From NCBI GenBank assembly GCA_963834945.1, contig CAWIDT010000007.1:186001-250000 (forward strand): a stretch of DNA of 64,000 nucleotides, given 5' to 3'. Source of the DNA: R-RK-3 sp963834945 (GTDB taxonomy: Bacteria; Pseudomonadota; Alphaproteobacteria; Rhizobiales; Rhodomicrobiaceae). How positions within the stretch are numbered: position 1 is the first letter of the stretch; each line of letters begins with the position of its first letter. Below the pieces are notes generated by a model. It worked only from the letters and a program-made list of their open reading frames with translations. It searched no databases and was not told where the DNA came from. The position numbers and the translations under genes were made by a program. Shown here piece by piece: positions 1 through 9,807 of the stretch.

Positions 1-1
1 C

Positions 2-472
2 TATGAGGTTTTCATTATTTTATTCGTGAAGTCCAATTCACCCATCACGTTCGACAAGGATGACGACATTCTGGGGAAGACGCTCTGCCAGCCTGCCGGC
101 AATTCGACTTTTGAAATGGACAAGGGCGGCCGAAACTGGGTGAAAGACAATAAGATCACCCTCATGCAGCCGCAAACCGTCGGGGAGTGCTTTCGGCTCC
201 TGGATAGCGGTTCGGTCTCTGCGGTCGTAACGGCTGATCTGACCGGCAAGGCGGCGATTGCCGAACTTGGTCTGAGCGATCGCGTCAAAGCGCTGCAGCG
301 GCCGCTGGCGATCTCTACGTTGCACCTCATCGTGCCCAAAACGCATCCACATGCCAGCACCATGCTGTATTACATCAATACCGCCATCAGCAAGCTGAAG
401 GATTCAGGCGACTACGACAAGATCGTCAATAGCCATCTGTCTCGCTATTGGAATACTCAAGACAAAAAGTAG
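2..472 (+). CDS. Periplasmic solute-binding-type domain protein, 5' end beyond window
   Basis: The frame is open to the first base of the window, so this is the C-terminal part of a longer gene. The visible 156 residues align along their length with the last ~150 residues of the next gene: both have a GKTLC-PAG stretch, a segment near ISTLHLI / VRTLHAI, and a final Y-KIV---LS-(Y/F)W. That pattern matches the second lobe of family-3-type solute-binding proteins. It is followed after 38 bases by a longer paralogue on the same strand, so the two look like a tandem duplication in one operon. Ligand unknown. An internal GTG at 26 is unlikely to be the start because homology to the neighbour continues upstream of it. 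Confidence 0.7.
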   Translation, partial: YEVFIILFVKSNSPITFDKDDDILGKTLCQPAGNSTFEMDKGGRNWVKDNKITLMQPQTVGECFRLLDSGSVSAVVTADLTGKAAIAELGLSDRVKALQRPLAISTLHLIVPKTHPHASTMLYYINTAISKLKDSGDYDKIVNSHLSRYWNTQDKK

Positions 473-510
473 CTGTTACTGGCGGTGTTCGCAAATTAAG
501 GCGCGGCATC

Positions 511-2334
511 ATGAGAGGCGCAATGGGCTTTCGAATTTTCGCAGCGTCGGTTTGGTTCATTCTTTTGGCCATTCCGCCTGGAAACGCACAGACCCCGTCG
601 GGTGCCCCAGACGCGGGCCAGAGCAGCGTCACGATCCTGACGGACGGCATCACCAACCCGACCGGTCCGGCGGCAAAGGCGATCAGCGAGCTGTCGCTGC
701 GTCTGGACAAGATCGAAAATATGCGTGTTCTCCCTTTGATGGGATATGGAGGGGCGGCAAATGTGCGCGATCTGCTCAAATTGCGCGGCACCGACCTTGC
801 GGTACTGAACAGCGATATCTTTGCCTATCTCGATCAGGTCAAATCCTATCCCGAGGCGCGCGGCCGCATTCGCTACATCACGGCGCTCTTTGATCAGAAG
901 GTCTTTCTTATCGCCAGCAAGGATGTCGCCTCACTCGATCAGCTCGCCGGCAAGACGGTGGCGGTGCTCGAAGGAAGCGCGGGCCAGGTTACGGCGGTGA
1001 CCCTCTTCGGCCTGCTGAAAATCCCGGCCAAGATCGTTCCTGTGCGCTCCGGTGAAGCGCTGAACGTGGCGATCAAGAACGGCGCGGATGCGATCCTTGT
1101 CCTGGAGCAGAATCTTCCCGTTGTTCCCTGGGGCGGCGGCCTTCAGCTCCTGCCCATCGCAGCCGATAAGCGTCTCGCCCCAATCTATCAGACCGGCAAA
1201 ATCGAACCATCCGAAAGCCCCGGCTTACCCATTTCCGCTCCGATCGACACAGTGAAGGTTGCGACCCTCCTGGCCACGTTCGACTGGAAGAAAACCAACG
1301 CCCGTTTTCCCAATGTCTCCCGTTTCGTTGAGGACTTGTTCGCGGCGCTGCCGAAGCTGAGACAGGACAACCCGAATTCCATCTGGCTCGAAACCGACGT
1401 GCAGGAGAAAGTGCCGGATTGGCAACGTTTCTCGGTCGCCGACGCATTGCGAGCGACGGTCACGCTGACGCGGGGAGACGCAGCCAAGGCGAGCGCCGCC
1501 GACACTCCGAAGGCGCGTGGCGAGAAGGAAAGCCCTGTGGCGCGCCTTCTCGTTTCGCCGCGCCCGCCCCTCGCCGATCAGACGCAATCCGGCGGCGGGC
1601 TGATCGGCGACCTCGTCGCTTCGGCTCTGGCAATCTCGGGTGCGGCTAAGGAGCCGCCGCCTTCCACCGGGATCATATGGATTCCCGATCAGGCGGAACA
1701 GCTGAAAACCGTGTTGAAGGACGGCGCGTCCGACATCGCGATCGCCTGGGACCGTCCCGATTGCGACAATCCCGGGGACCTTGGACCGGATTCGCTCGCT
1801 CTGTGCGATCGCGCGGTATTCTCCGACGCGATTTTCCAATCTGTCTTCGCTTTGTTCACCCGCGCCGATTCCGATCTGCTGTTTACCGATGACGCCAGCC
1901 TGGCCGGAAAAACGCTTTGTCTTCCCGCAGGCGCCGATGTCTCCGATCTGAACCGCGATAACAGGCACTGGGCATCCGAGAAGACGATCAATCTTGTGCG
2001 TCCCGCCTCTATGCTTGACTGCATCAGCCTCACCGAACAGGGCAAGGCGGACGGCTTGTTCATGCACGAACTCGAGGGCCGTGTTGCCCTTCGGCGGTTG
2101 GGCATTCAACAGAAATTCCGGATCGCGGAACGGCCCGTCGCCGTGCGCACTCTCCACGCCATTGCAGCTAAGAACAGCCCGCGCGCCGTCAAGCTCATTG
2201 GCGCGTTAAATGCAGGGCTCGCCAAGCTGCGGCAGAATGGCCGCTATGCCGAGATCGTCGAGAAACAGCTATCGCCCTTTTGGCGCGCCACGGCGGCGGA
2301 CGCAAGCCGTGAGCAGGCCCCGCCAAAGCCCTGA
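511..2334 (+). CDS. Exported two-module solute-binding protein (TAXI/NMT1-like plus family-3-like)
   Basis: Start placed at the ATG at 511 (a TTG at 448 would add 21 residues before the signal sequence). This start begins MRGAMGF followed by a hydrophobic stretch and an A-Q-T cleavage-like site, so export to the periplasm is expected. Residues ~30-310 resemble TAXI/NMT1-type binding proteins (SVTILTDG, GGAANVRDLL, LAGKTVAVLEGSAG). A proline/alanine-rich linker follows. The last ~200 residues form a family-3-like module related to the neighbour at 2-472. About 607 residues is roughly twice a usual binding protein, so this is a fusion of two binding modules. No transporter permease lies next to it; the genes that converge on it encode dynamin-like GTPases. 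Substrate unknown. Confidence 0.65.
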   Translation: MRGAMGFRIFAASVWFILLAIPPGNAQTPSGAPDAGQSSVTILTDGITNPTGPAAKAISELSLRLDKIENMRVLPLMGYGGAANVRDLLKLRGTDLAVLNSDIFAYLDQVKSYPEARGRIRYITALFDQKVFLIASKDVASLDQLAGKTVAVLEGSAGQVTAVTLFGLLKIPAKIVPVRSGEALNVAIKNGADAILVLEQNLPVVPWGGGLQLLPIAADKRLAPIYQTGKIEPSESPGLPISAPIDTVKVATLLATFDWKKTNARFPNVSRFVEDLFAALPKLRQDNPNSIWLETDVQEKVPDWQRFSVADALRATVTLTRGDAAKASAADTPKARGEKESPVARLLVSPRPPLADQTQSGGGLIGDLVASALAISGAAKEPPPSTGIIWIPDQAEQLKTVLKDGASDIAIAWDRPDCDNPGDLGPDSLALCDRAVFSDAIFQSVFALFTRADSDLLFTDDASLAGKTLCLPAGADVSDLNRDNRHWASEKTINLVRPASMLDCISLTEQGKADGLFMHELEGRVALRRLGIQQKFRIAERPVAVRTLHAIAAKNSPRAVKLIGALNAGLAKLRQNGRYAEIVEKQLSPFWRATAADASREQAPPKP

Positions 2335-2424
2335 GGCTGAGCCTCTGTAGCTTGACTTGTGCGGAAGTGCTTGGCGGGTATGCATTCCGTGACGGAACGC
2401 CCACGCGGGTCTGGTGTGCTCTCA

Positions 2425-3378
2425 TCACGCATCTTCGTCCCGAAGCCGCTGAAGCGCCCGTCCTGCCGCGCGCCCGGCGGCGCCGGCGATCGTTTCGATG
2501 CGGCGTTTCGCCAGGTTCCGAAGCATTGCCGCGACGTGCTCTTCCAATGCCGCGCCGCCGCTCGCCTGCCGGATCGCCTCCGCTTCGGTCCCCTGCATAT
2601 CGAGCGCCGATAGAGCCTGCGGTGTTGCCAGCATTACGATCTCTTCAAAAAATGGTCCCGCGAGATGCCTCAAACGGGACAGCACCTTAGTTTCTTCTTC
2701 GCCCTGCAGGAGGTCCTTGTTGGTTGCAACCAAGATCCCGTGCCGCCGAACGGCATCGGGAAGATTGAGCCAAGCGACGCGCTCGCTCTCCTTCCAGGCC
2801 TGGGTTGCCAGAGTACACCAGATCGCGGCATCGACACCGAGCCGCCTCACATCGAGCGGCTGCGGCTGAAGCAGGGGATCGGACATGCCGGGAAGATCGG
2901 CGATTTCCAAAACACGCAAGCGTTCGACGGGAAGCCCCACATCCAGGCGGGTCACGACGTCGATATCCGGCAGCATTCCCTCGTGAAGGGGGAGCCTTTT
3001 TCCATCGCTGCATATCGCGATCAGAACGGGAGCGGGCGCGTAGCGTATCAATGTCGGAACGCGGGTGTTCGATACCGCCTTTGTCGGCATCATGGATGTG
3101 CCGATCAGGAGATTGACGATCGAGGATTTGCCCGCATTGAATTCGCCCGTGACGGCAATCCGGTAAGGTCTTACCAAGCGCATCTCCAGCCGAAGCAGGG
3201 TGCCGATAATCGCGGCGACGGCCTTATCGCCGGACGGCGCGACGCGCCGTAGCTTGTGGCGCAGGTCGGCCAAGCTCTGCGCGAGGACTCCGATTGCCGG
3301 GTCCGGCAGCAATTCATGTGCGATCGGCCGCTTTGTCGGGTGCGGGTTACGCCTCAGGCTGGTCAGCCAATCACGCAT
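2425..3378 (-). CDS. Dynamin-like/septin-type GTPase, short paralogue
   Basis: 317 residues. G1 P-loop GEFNAGKSS at 78-86, a G2-type Thr near 105-109, G3 DLPG at 161-164 and G4 TNKD at 219-222 are all visible. The G1 context and the conserved Phe-Asn before AGKS are typical of the bacterial dynamin-like superfamily. The stalk after the GTPase domain is short (~95 residues) with no clear transmembrane segment, so it probably needs a partner. It lies downstream of the larger dynamin-like gene on the same strand, separated by ~320 bases that hold a palindrome and a MITE. Bacterial dynamin-like proteins often occur as unequal side-by-side pairs, which fits here. Confidence 0.8.
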   Translation of the reverse strand: MRDWLTSLRRNPHPTKRPIAHELLPDPAIGVLAQSLADLRHKLRRVAPSGDKAVAAIIGTLLRLEMRLVRPYRIAVTGEFNAGKSSIVNLLIGTSMMPTKAVSNTRVPTLIRYAPAPVLIAICSDGKRLPLHEGMLPDIDVVTRLDVGLPVERLRVLEIADLPGMSDPLLQPQPLDVRRLGVDAAIWCTLATQAWKESERVAWLNLPDAVRRHGILVATNKDLLQGEEETKVLSRLRHLAGPFFEEIVMLATPQALSALDMQGTEAEAIRQASGGAALEEHVAAMLRNLAKRRIETIAGAAGRAAGRALQRLRDEDA

Positions 3379-3487
3379 GGACGGATGGACCGGGAATGAG
3401 GTTTCACGTCATCAGGGGGCATGAACCGGGATCATTCGCAAAGGAACACCGGAAAGGCAAGGGCGCTTTCCGTTCCAATGCATCGGA

Positions 3488-3533
3488 CCGAAAAGTGTAC
3501 GCGCCCCGCTTTCGCGGGGACAGGCTTTTTCGG
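3488..3533. repeat. Imperfect palindrome
   Basis: CCGAAAA and TTTTCGG form the outer arms, and CCCCGC/GCGGGG with a TTTC loop forms the inner stem. It lies between the two dynamin-like genes. On the plus strand the inner stem is followed by a short T run, but no plus-strand gene ends nearby, so a repeat is likelier than a terminator. Confidence 0.45.
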
Positions 3534-3559
3534 ATAGATCTGATGCACAAACAAAGAGC

Positions 3560-3662
3560 TAAAGCACGATCGGGAAAGGTGGACACCGGTTTTCCCAAAA
3601 AATCGTGCGAAAACAAAGAAATCTAAACCATGATCGTTTCCATTTGAAACGATCATGGTCTA
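3560..3662. repeat. MITE-like element, AGCACGATC subtype, TA-flanked
   Basis: A 103-bp element running from a TA at 3560 to a TA at 3661, with an AAAGCACGATCGGGAAAG start and a terminal hairpin (ATGATCGTTTC / GAAACGATCAT). It shares the core GTGGACACCGGTTTTCCC with the 104-bp elements at 12651, 21576 and 49624 (which have GTGGACGCCGGTT). A rearranged copy of this subtype is at 24133-24214. It lies 41 bases past the stop codon of the large dynamin-like gene. Confidence 0.65.
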
Positions 3663-3702
3663 GAGCGCAGCTTCGCGTTTAGCGGAGCGTCCGGCGCTCC
3701 AG

Positions 3703-6063
3703 TCAGCGTGTTTCTCCTGCGCCTGAACTCAGGCCCGTAATGAGCTCGCCATATTTCGTCTGCCGGTCGCGGCAATCCTGCAAATCCGCCTCTAGCGCCG
3801 TGACAAGCCCCGTGCCCTCCGCTGCTTCGATCAGGCGTTCGAGCCTCGCATGCCACCCCTTTAACGGCGCGGACATCACGACGCGGAAATGGGCGAGGAT
3901 AAACGCGGTCAGATCGCCGACTTCGCGGTCTGCCGCATCGGCCAACTGCCCGCAGATTCCGCCGAATTCGGCTTCGATCACTGCGCGCAAATGCGTCACC
4001 CGCTCGCCGTCCGGCATAGTCCGCGACCACCATTCCGCCCAGACCGGGCTGTCAGGATCAATCGCGACCATTCCGCCGAGCGATGCCAGGCTCGGAGACA
4101 GGTTGCGGAAAGGCAAAGGCCCGCAAACCAGCGCCACGCCGAGATCGCCGGCGCTGCGGCTCGAAATGCCATGCAGATCCCGCGCCGCATTTTCCTGAAG
4201 CGCAGCCAGCTCGGTTCGCAGGCGGTCCAGCGATTGGGACATTTCCGCTTCCAGATCGCAGCGGAGCTGGAGGGTGTTGCATCGCCATGCAATATTTTTT
4301 GTCTGCTTCTTGCGACTTTCCAGAAGTTCGAGGCCGGACGTTTCAGCGAACGAGGCCACCACGGCGCGCAGCCGGTTGCGCAATCCGACCAACCAGTCTC
4401 GCGAAAGGCTGTGGATGTCCGCCTCCAGCCGGTCTATGCGCGCCTCCAGCTCCCCCTCAACCTTTTTGAGGCTATCGGCCCGGTTGCGCAGCGACAGCAG
4501 GCCGTCCCGAGGCGGGGGAGTCGCGGCGAGCCCCGAAACCATGCGAGCGTGCTCACTGGCGATGGCTTTAGCGGTCATGGCGACCGTGGTCAGCACGCCC
4601 TGCACGCCATCGATAAGTTTTGGAATAGGCCCGCTTTGCATCAGATCGGACAGGGCCGCCGCCAGGGCCGGAGTGCCGGCACGGGTCAGAAGCGCCTCCG
4701 CCGTCACTTCGCGCTTGCTTGCGTCATCGAGCCAGAAGCTGCCGGACGCGCTCAGGGTCGCGGCCGCGCTGCTGCCGGCGAGCGAGTCCGAAGAGGCAAG
4801 CCGCCTGTCGATATCTGCATCATTGCCTGACAGCGCCGCCTTTGCCCAAAGCGCGCTGCCGATGACGATGGGAACGCCGGTCAGGCGAAGCTCCTGAGCC
4901 AGAAGATCCTTGATCCTCGCAATGATTTCCGGGGCATGCTCACCGATCGTTTCGAGTTCATCGGCCTTGTTGATAAAAACGATGATCCGGTCCTTGTTCA
5001 GGCCCTTGAGCAGACGCAGCAGATTGAGGTCGGCGTGAGAAAGCGGCTGGCGCGCGGTCAGCACCACGACATAGATATCGGCAAGCTCCAGATTCTGCCG
5101 CGTTATTTCATCGCGTACGAGAAATGGATCGTTGACGCCCGGCGTGTCCGTGAGGATCGTCGGAAAATTGAAGCATTCCAGATCGAAGTAAAGCTCCGCC
5201 ACCTTGGTGATGCCTGCATATTCGCCGGCATCGGACGAGCCGGGTGCATCGTCGAATTGCGAGCCCGCGCAAATATATCGCTCCAGCAGCTCCTTCGTGA
5301 CCGTGCCATGTTGGTGGGTTTGCCCGGTGAGCTGCTCGAAGCGGTCGCCGAGCCGTTCTTGCGCGCGGTTACGGATTGCATTGACCTGCTCGGCAAAGGA
5401 ATTCCAGTCGAAATCCGGCATAAGCCGTTTGGTTAATTCCTTGATCCGCGGACTTCCGTCGGCAAGCCTGCGCCATTCATCCCCGTCGAAGAATCGAAAC
5501 ACGACCCCGGTATGCGGCGCATCGGGCGCACCGAAATGAAGATTGGTGACGGCGGTGGTCCAGGGATTGATGTCGGTTGGCAGAAAGTCCGGCCGCTGCG
5601 TGAGAACATTGATGAGCGAACTCTTGCCCGAATTCATCTGGCCGACGAAGGCGACCCGGCAGAATTGCCGGTTCAGCTCCGCCAGCGCGTCATTGATGAA
5701 ATGAGCGGTATGGGGATCGACGAGGCGCGCCAGATCCTTGCCCGTGTTGCGGACAAGGTCGGCTTTTGCGCCCAGAATCTCACCGATTCTGTCGCTGCGA
5801 ACCGCCACTGGCACATCCGCTGCGTCGCTGACGTCCCGGCGTTCCTCCACTAAGCTCTCGGCATCTTCATCGACAAGAACGCTGCGGAACAGCAGCGAAC
5901 TGCGCGGCATGCGATATATATTCGTCCAATCCTGGCCGTCCGTAGCCTCATAGGTGCGAGCCGGAAGGGTCGCGGGCGGGGCATGCCTCGTCCAAAAGCT
6001 GCGCAGGTGCGAACCGAGAAGCGAAACGATGGAATTGTGCATATCAGAACTTACCATTGGCAA
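3703..6063 (-). CDS. Large dynamin-like GTPase
   Basis: 786 residues. G1 GQMNSGKSS at 141-149, G3 DTPG at 306-309 and G4 NKAD at 365-368 are clear, with the long insertion between G1 and G3 usual in dynamin-like proteins. An N-terminal ~130-residue region precedes the GTPase domain. After it come ~400 mostly helical residues with heptad-like stretches (around LKKVEGELEARIDRLEAD), as expected for neck and stalk helices. I see no strong hydrophobic paddle, so any membrane contact may go through the partner or an amphipathic helix. An alternative start is the ATG at 6042. It is the first gene of a two-gene minus-strand unit with the shorter dynamin-like gene. Confidence 0.85.
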   Translation of the reverse strand: MPMVSSDMHNSIVSLLGSHLRSFWTRHAPPATLPARTYEATDGQDWTNIYRMPRSSLLFRSVLVDEDAESLVEERRDVSDAADVPVAVRSDRIGEILGAKADLVRNTGKDLARLVDPHTAHFINDALAELNRQFCRVAFVGQMNSGKSSLINVLTQRPDFLPTDINPWTTAVTNLHFGAPDAPHTGVVFRFFDGDEWRRLADGSPRIKELTKRLMPDFDWNSFAEQVNAIRNRAQERLGDRFEQLTGQTHQHGTVTKELLERYICAGSQFDDAPGSSDAGEYAGITKVAELYFDLECFNFPTILTDTPGVNDPFLVRDEITRQNLELADIYVVVLTARQPLSHADLNLLRLLKGLNKDRIIVFINKADELETIGEHAPEIIARIKDLLAQELRLTGVPIVIGSALWAKAALSGNDADIDRRLASSDSLAGSSAAATLSASGSFWLDDASKREVTAEALLTRAGTPALAAALSDLMQSGPIPKLIDGVQGVLTTVAMTAKAIASEHARMVSGLAATPPPRDGLLSLRNRADSLKKVEGELEARIDRLEADIHSLSRDWLVGLRNRLRAVVASFAETSGLELLESRKKQTKNIAWRCNTLQLRCDLEAEMSQSLDRLRTELAALQENAARDLHGISSRSAGDLGVALVCGPLPFRNLSPSLASLGGMVAIDPDSPVWAEWWSRTMPDGERVTHLRAVIEAEFGGICGQLADAADREVGDLTAFILAHFRVVMSAPLKGWHARLERLIEAAEGTGLVTALEADLQDCRDRQTKYGELITGLSSGAGETR

Positions 6064-6482
6064 GGTCGGCTGATTGCGAGTGTCCCCACGGCGGGGACTA
6101 AAGATGTCCGTCGATCTCCAGGCTCTTAATCGATTTATCTCAAGGCATTACCCCATATAGATCACGACTTGGTTTTGCAAACCAGATGACACAGTGAACA
6201 GGTGCTTTCACTGCGCAGTATCATGTGCTTGATAACACGTCACGCGCAGTTTGCATTCGAAAGCCCGCCCATTTGGTGATGTTTGTACGTTTGGTGGAGG
6301 GTGAGCCGCCCTCTTTAAGGATTTTCCAGTTCGAATGTTGATCACGGAATCGGGCGGATTTCCATGACGAGCATGCGTGGGTGCAATACGTATTACATTG
6401 GAATAGGAATTGCGTGGCGAGAAGAACAAGCTTGAATAGAGTTAGGCGACGGGTGATCTCGCGTGACAGTGCAGGGGGGCAA
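6064..6482. promoter_or_regulatory. Divergent intergenic region with a GTCCCC/GGGGAC palindrome
   Basis: About 420 bases separate the start of the large dynamin-like gene (minus) from the membrane protein gene at 6483 (plus), so promoters for both should lie here. A perfect 6-bp inverted repeat with a 5-base spacer is at 6082-6098, just upstream of the dynamin-like start, and could be an operator or a 5'-UTR hairpin. I see no convincing -35/-10 pair and no coding sequence. Confidence 0.4.
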
Positions 6483-7112
6483 ATGGCGAAACGCTCTGAC
6501 GCGGCCCGGCTGGAAGAGGTCAAAACGCTTCTTCACCAGCTTCAACAGATTGGCTCGGAACGAAAGGAACACGACGGCGGTCCCGGCCAGCCGCATGAAG
6601 GCGCAAAGCCCGGTCCATCCGCATCTCGAACGAGGGTCGGCAGACCCGTTCTCGTGACCTGCATCGCTATGGTGCTTCTTGCCGCCGCTACAACGAGTGC
6701 GTGGCTGCTTGACAGCTACAGGCGGGAAAGCCGCGATCCTCCGACTGCCGCTATTCAGCAGCCAGGATCTCCCGAGCCGATTTCATCGCGGCGCGAACCG
6801 ACGGACAAACAGCCGGCGGCCGGCACGCCGCTGATCCTGCTGAATCAGGCGCAGCAAATGATGCTCAATGGCGACATTTTGGGCGCTCGTGCCACGCTCA
6901 TGAAGTCAGCCGACTCCGGCCCGCCTGACGTCGCTTTGGCGCTCGCGCGGTCCTATGATCCGAGTTTCCTTCGATCTTTGAGCAATCCAAACGCCGCCCC
7001 GGACATCGAGCAGGCGACGCTTTGGTATCAGCGCTGGTACCGCGCCGCATTGGAAAACGGGCAAATCACGGACGCTCTGAAGCTGGAGCGAATTTTGCGC
7101 GCGATGCGCTGA
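6483..7112 (+). CDS. One-pass membrane protein with C-terminal helical/Sel1-like region
   Basis: The ATG at 6483 is preceded by a strong purine run (AGGGGGG, 3 bases away), which decides this start over one 102 bases upstream. Residues 1-55 are charged and partly coiled-coil-like (ARLEEVKTLLHQLQQIG). Residues ~62-82 form a single transmembrane helix. A proline-rich linker follows, then a ~100-residue helical region (NQAQQMMLNGDILGARATL ... ATLWYQRWYRAAL) resembling TPR/Sel1-type repeats, predicted outside the cytoplasm. It diverges from the dynamin-like pair and precedes the TPR-containing regulator. No family name can be given with confidence. Confidence 0.6.
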   Translation: MAKRSDAARLEEVKTLLHQLQQIGSERKEHDGGPGQPHEGAKPGPSASRTRVGRPVLVTCIAMVLLAAATTSAWLLDSYRRESRDPPTAAIQQPGSPEPISSRREPTDKQPAAGTPLILLNQAQQMMLNGDILGARATLMKSADSGPPDVALALARSYDPSFLRSLSNPNAAPDIEQATLWYQRWYRAALENGQITDALKLERILRAMR

Positions 7113-7189
7113 CGACATAGCTTCGGGGGCAAGCACCGGAGATCCCGTTACGGGAACGGCGGAAGTTGGCCGAGTCCACCGAACGCCGC

Positions 7190-9011
7190 TCAGCTTTCCG
7201 GCGTGCGGTCCGCGGCGGCGTCCAATTCGGCAAGCAGGTGCTGCATGGCTCGGCACGCCAGCCTCAGCTTGTCCGAATCGAGGTCTTCCCCGGCAGCGCA
7301 GGCGGCTCGGACTTCAACCGCGGCGCCTCTGCTGTCACCCAACTCCAGTTGCAGTGCAGCGATCTGCAGCCGCAGCCTCGCCGCATGAAAACGCGAACTC
7401 TATGCTCGTCCACAGTTGGCGCGCCAGATACAGACGGTGCAGCGCTTCTTCCCGTGCGCCGCGCTTCTGGGCAAGCAGCGCCGAAGCCTCGTTCGTGAGC
7501 GCCCGGATGGACGGCATCGGCCAGCGCTCCGCTTGGCCGGCAAGATCGTCGATCAGCGCCTGGGACCGCTCAAGGCGGCCGGTATGGGCGGCGACCACCG
7601 CCAGATGCGCGAGCAGCATTCCCTGCCGCTGGAGCGTCCACCAGCTCTGGCCGATGAGACTGCGTTCCAGGCTGACATACGCAGCCTCGGCCTCTCCGAG
7701 TTCCAGCAGCAGCATCGCATGGCCGGGTTCTGGATCCCAGCCCAGGGCATAAGCCTTGTCGTAAGCGGCGAGCGCAGCGGCGGGATTGCCCATGGCGGCG
7801 TGGAGGTCGCCGAGAACGCGGCAAGCGTCGCCGACGGCCCAGGGTGCATCGCCCGAAAGCCGGCTCAGCGCATCGTTCACATGCGCCAGAGCCTCGCGGA
7901 GCGAGCCGCCGATGCCGAGGACCTCGGCGCGGTGCAACTGGCACGAACCGGAAAAGCCCATCCGGCTGGCCGCGCAGAACCGCTGGTACCCGATCGTCCA
8001 TTGGTTTGCCCGCGCCCAATCACCAAAAGTGCGGCAAGCCCAAAGAATGTTGCAATAGAGTACGCTGCCTGTGATCGGATCGATCTTACTGGACAGAGCA
8101 AGCGCGGCCGAATGGTCCTGGTCGGCCAGGCCAGCTTGAGTATCGCCCAGGCTCAACCTGAAGAAACCCCGGTACATGAGGCCCAGAGCCTCGATGTCCA
8201 GGAGACCCTGCTTCTGCCCGAACGCGTAGGCGGCTTCCGCCAGTTCGAGCGCGCGGTGCGGGTCGCCTTCGGCAGCGGCGATACGCGACTGCATCCAGCA
8301 TATACGGCCGGCTTCCAGGGACTTCGACTGCGATGCCGCCAAATTCTCGGCGCGAGCGAGCCAGCCCTTGGCGACCGCGGCTTCGCCTCGCTCCAAATGG
8401 ATCGACGACAGCGCTATGGCCTCGGCGGCGGCGGCATCGATTTTGCCCGCCTGCCGGTGCGCCGAAACGGCGCGGATGAGGATCGGCACCGCATCGGAAG
8501 GTCTACCGAGGCATTGCAATGCGAACGCCCAACGGTCGAGGTCTGGTCCTTCGAGCGTCGATGCATCGTCGGCCTGCGCGTAAAGCGCAACCGCCTCCTC
8601 CCATCGCTGCTCGGCCGCGGCGCTTCGCGCGGCGGCGAGCCTCTCCCCCTCGTAATTGGCCGTGCCCGCCGGGCGCTCCGGTTCCTGCCCATCCATAACC
8701 AACGAGAAGCGATAGCCGATGCGAGGGAAACTGCGGATCGCCTCCTCCACGCCGCCCTTCCGCAGAACGGCGCGAAGCACGCTGACGGCCCGCTGCAGCG
8801 ACCCTTCCGTGACCGTCACGCCGGGCCAGAGGGCGTCGAATAACTCGTCCTTGGAAACAACGCGCGCGCGGTTTTGCACCAGATAGACAAGCAGGTCGAA
8901 AACGCGCGGCTGGAGCGGAATCTCGCGCCCAGCCAGCCGGAGAACACGGCTGGGTCCATCGAGCTGAAAACGACCAAATTCAAAAGTGCCCAGGGCAGAT
9001 CTCCGGCTCAC
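7190..9011 (-). CDS. Winged-helix (OmpR/PhoB-type) regulator with long TPR-like region; frameshift near C-terminus
   Basis: Residues ~8-105 are an OmpR/PhoB-type DNA-binding domain (LQPRVFDLLVYLVQN, GSLQRAVSVLRAVLR, FPRIGYRF). There is no receiver domain. The remaining ~450 residues are TPR-like helical pairs, as in CadC- and HilA-like stand-alone regulators, but without a transmembrane segment. The frame from 9011 stops at 7335. Removing one A from AAAA at 7388-7391 joins it to a frame that runs to 7190 and continues the helical pattern (ARLRLQIAALQLELGD, LRLACRAMQHLLAELD). The real protein is therefore probably ~606 residues. It diverges from the DUF4242 gene at 9162, which may be a target. 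Confidence 0.75.
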
Positions 9012-9161
9012 ATATTCCGATCAGGCAAAGATCAGGGAATGCTCAGGCCGGCGTAAGGACGGCAGGCCACAGCGTCTCTTATACCACAGATGTCCCGGGC
9101 GGAAATCGCCGACGGGAACAGCAGCAGGGCTCCGCGCCCTCAACCCCAAAGGAGAAGTCAG

Positions 9162-9468
9162 ATGGATCTTTATGTTATCCGCCGCCCCAGCGCTTGGGCA
9201 AATCTTGAGGAACTGCAGGCTGCCGGCGCCAAATCCGCGCGCATTGGCAATGATGAAATGTCGGATCGGGTGCGCTGGATCCGCAGCTATGTCGTAAACG
9301 AGCCGGATGGCCGCATCGGCAGCCTTGTGCGTCTATGAGGCCCGTGACGGCGAGTCGATCCGTGAGCATGCGCGACGCGTCGGAATGCCGGGCGACGAGT
9401 TTTATCCCGTTGCCACGACCGTTCTCGTGCGCGCCGACCCGGTCGAGGCAAAGTCCGCGGCCGCCTGA
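9162..9468 (+). pseudogene. DUF4242-type small protein, split by a one-base frameshift
   Basis: The ATG at 9162 follows a good ribosome-binding site (AAAGGAG). The first frame starts MDLYVIRR and reaches IGSLVRL before a stop at 9338. Dropping one T at 9325-9326 gives SLCVYEARDGESIREHARRV and continues to a stop at 9466-9468, giving a ~101-residue protein. The parts flanking the shift together look like one complete DUF4242 domain (small ferredoxin-like fold, sometimes annotated as nickel-binding). The gene may be intact if the extra T is a sequencing error. It is divergent from the TPR regulator, with about 150 bases between them. Confidence 0.65.
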
Positions 9469-9616
9469 GATGCCGGAGCGCCGTGGGGCGCTTCGCCGCA
9501 AAACGGCCTTCTGCCATGCGTTTAGGATGTGAGGCCGTGCCGCATAAGCACGGCTTCGCTCAAAGTCCAGCTGGGGTCATAGGTTCGCAGCACTTGCAAA
9601 TATGCCAAGTGCTTTA

Positions 9617-9692
<76 letters not shown>

Positions 9693-9807
9693 GCCGGGCG
9701 CGGCGTTGGGTGTGCCGGCCGAAGTCGGTTTATATGTAATCCCGGTTGGGCTGTCCAGACAAGATGCTGGGCGCGGCGTGCATCGGCGTCGGGCTTCTGC
9801 AAGCCCG

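Noticed and set aside
7416..8843. Plus-strand open frame (475 codons) opposite the TPR regulator
   Set aside because: Antisense to a clear winged-helix/TPR protein; Arg/Gly/Ala-rich composition and no recognisable fold.
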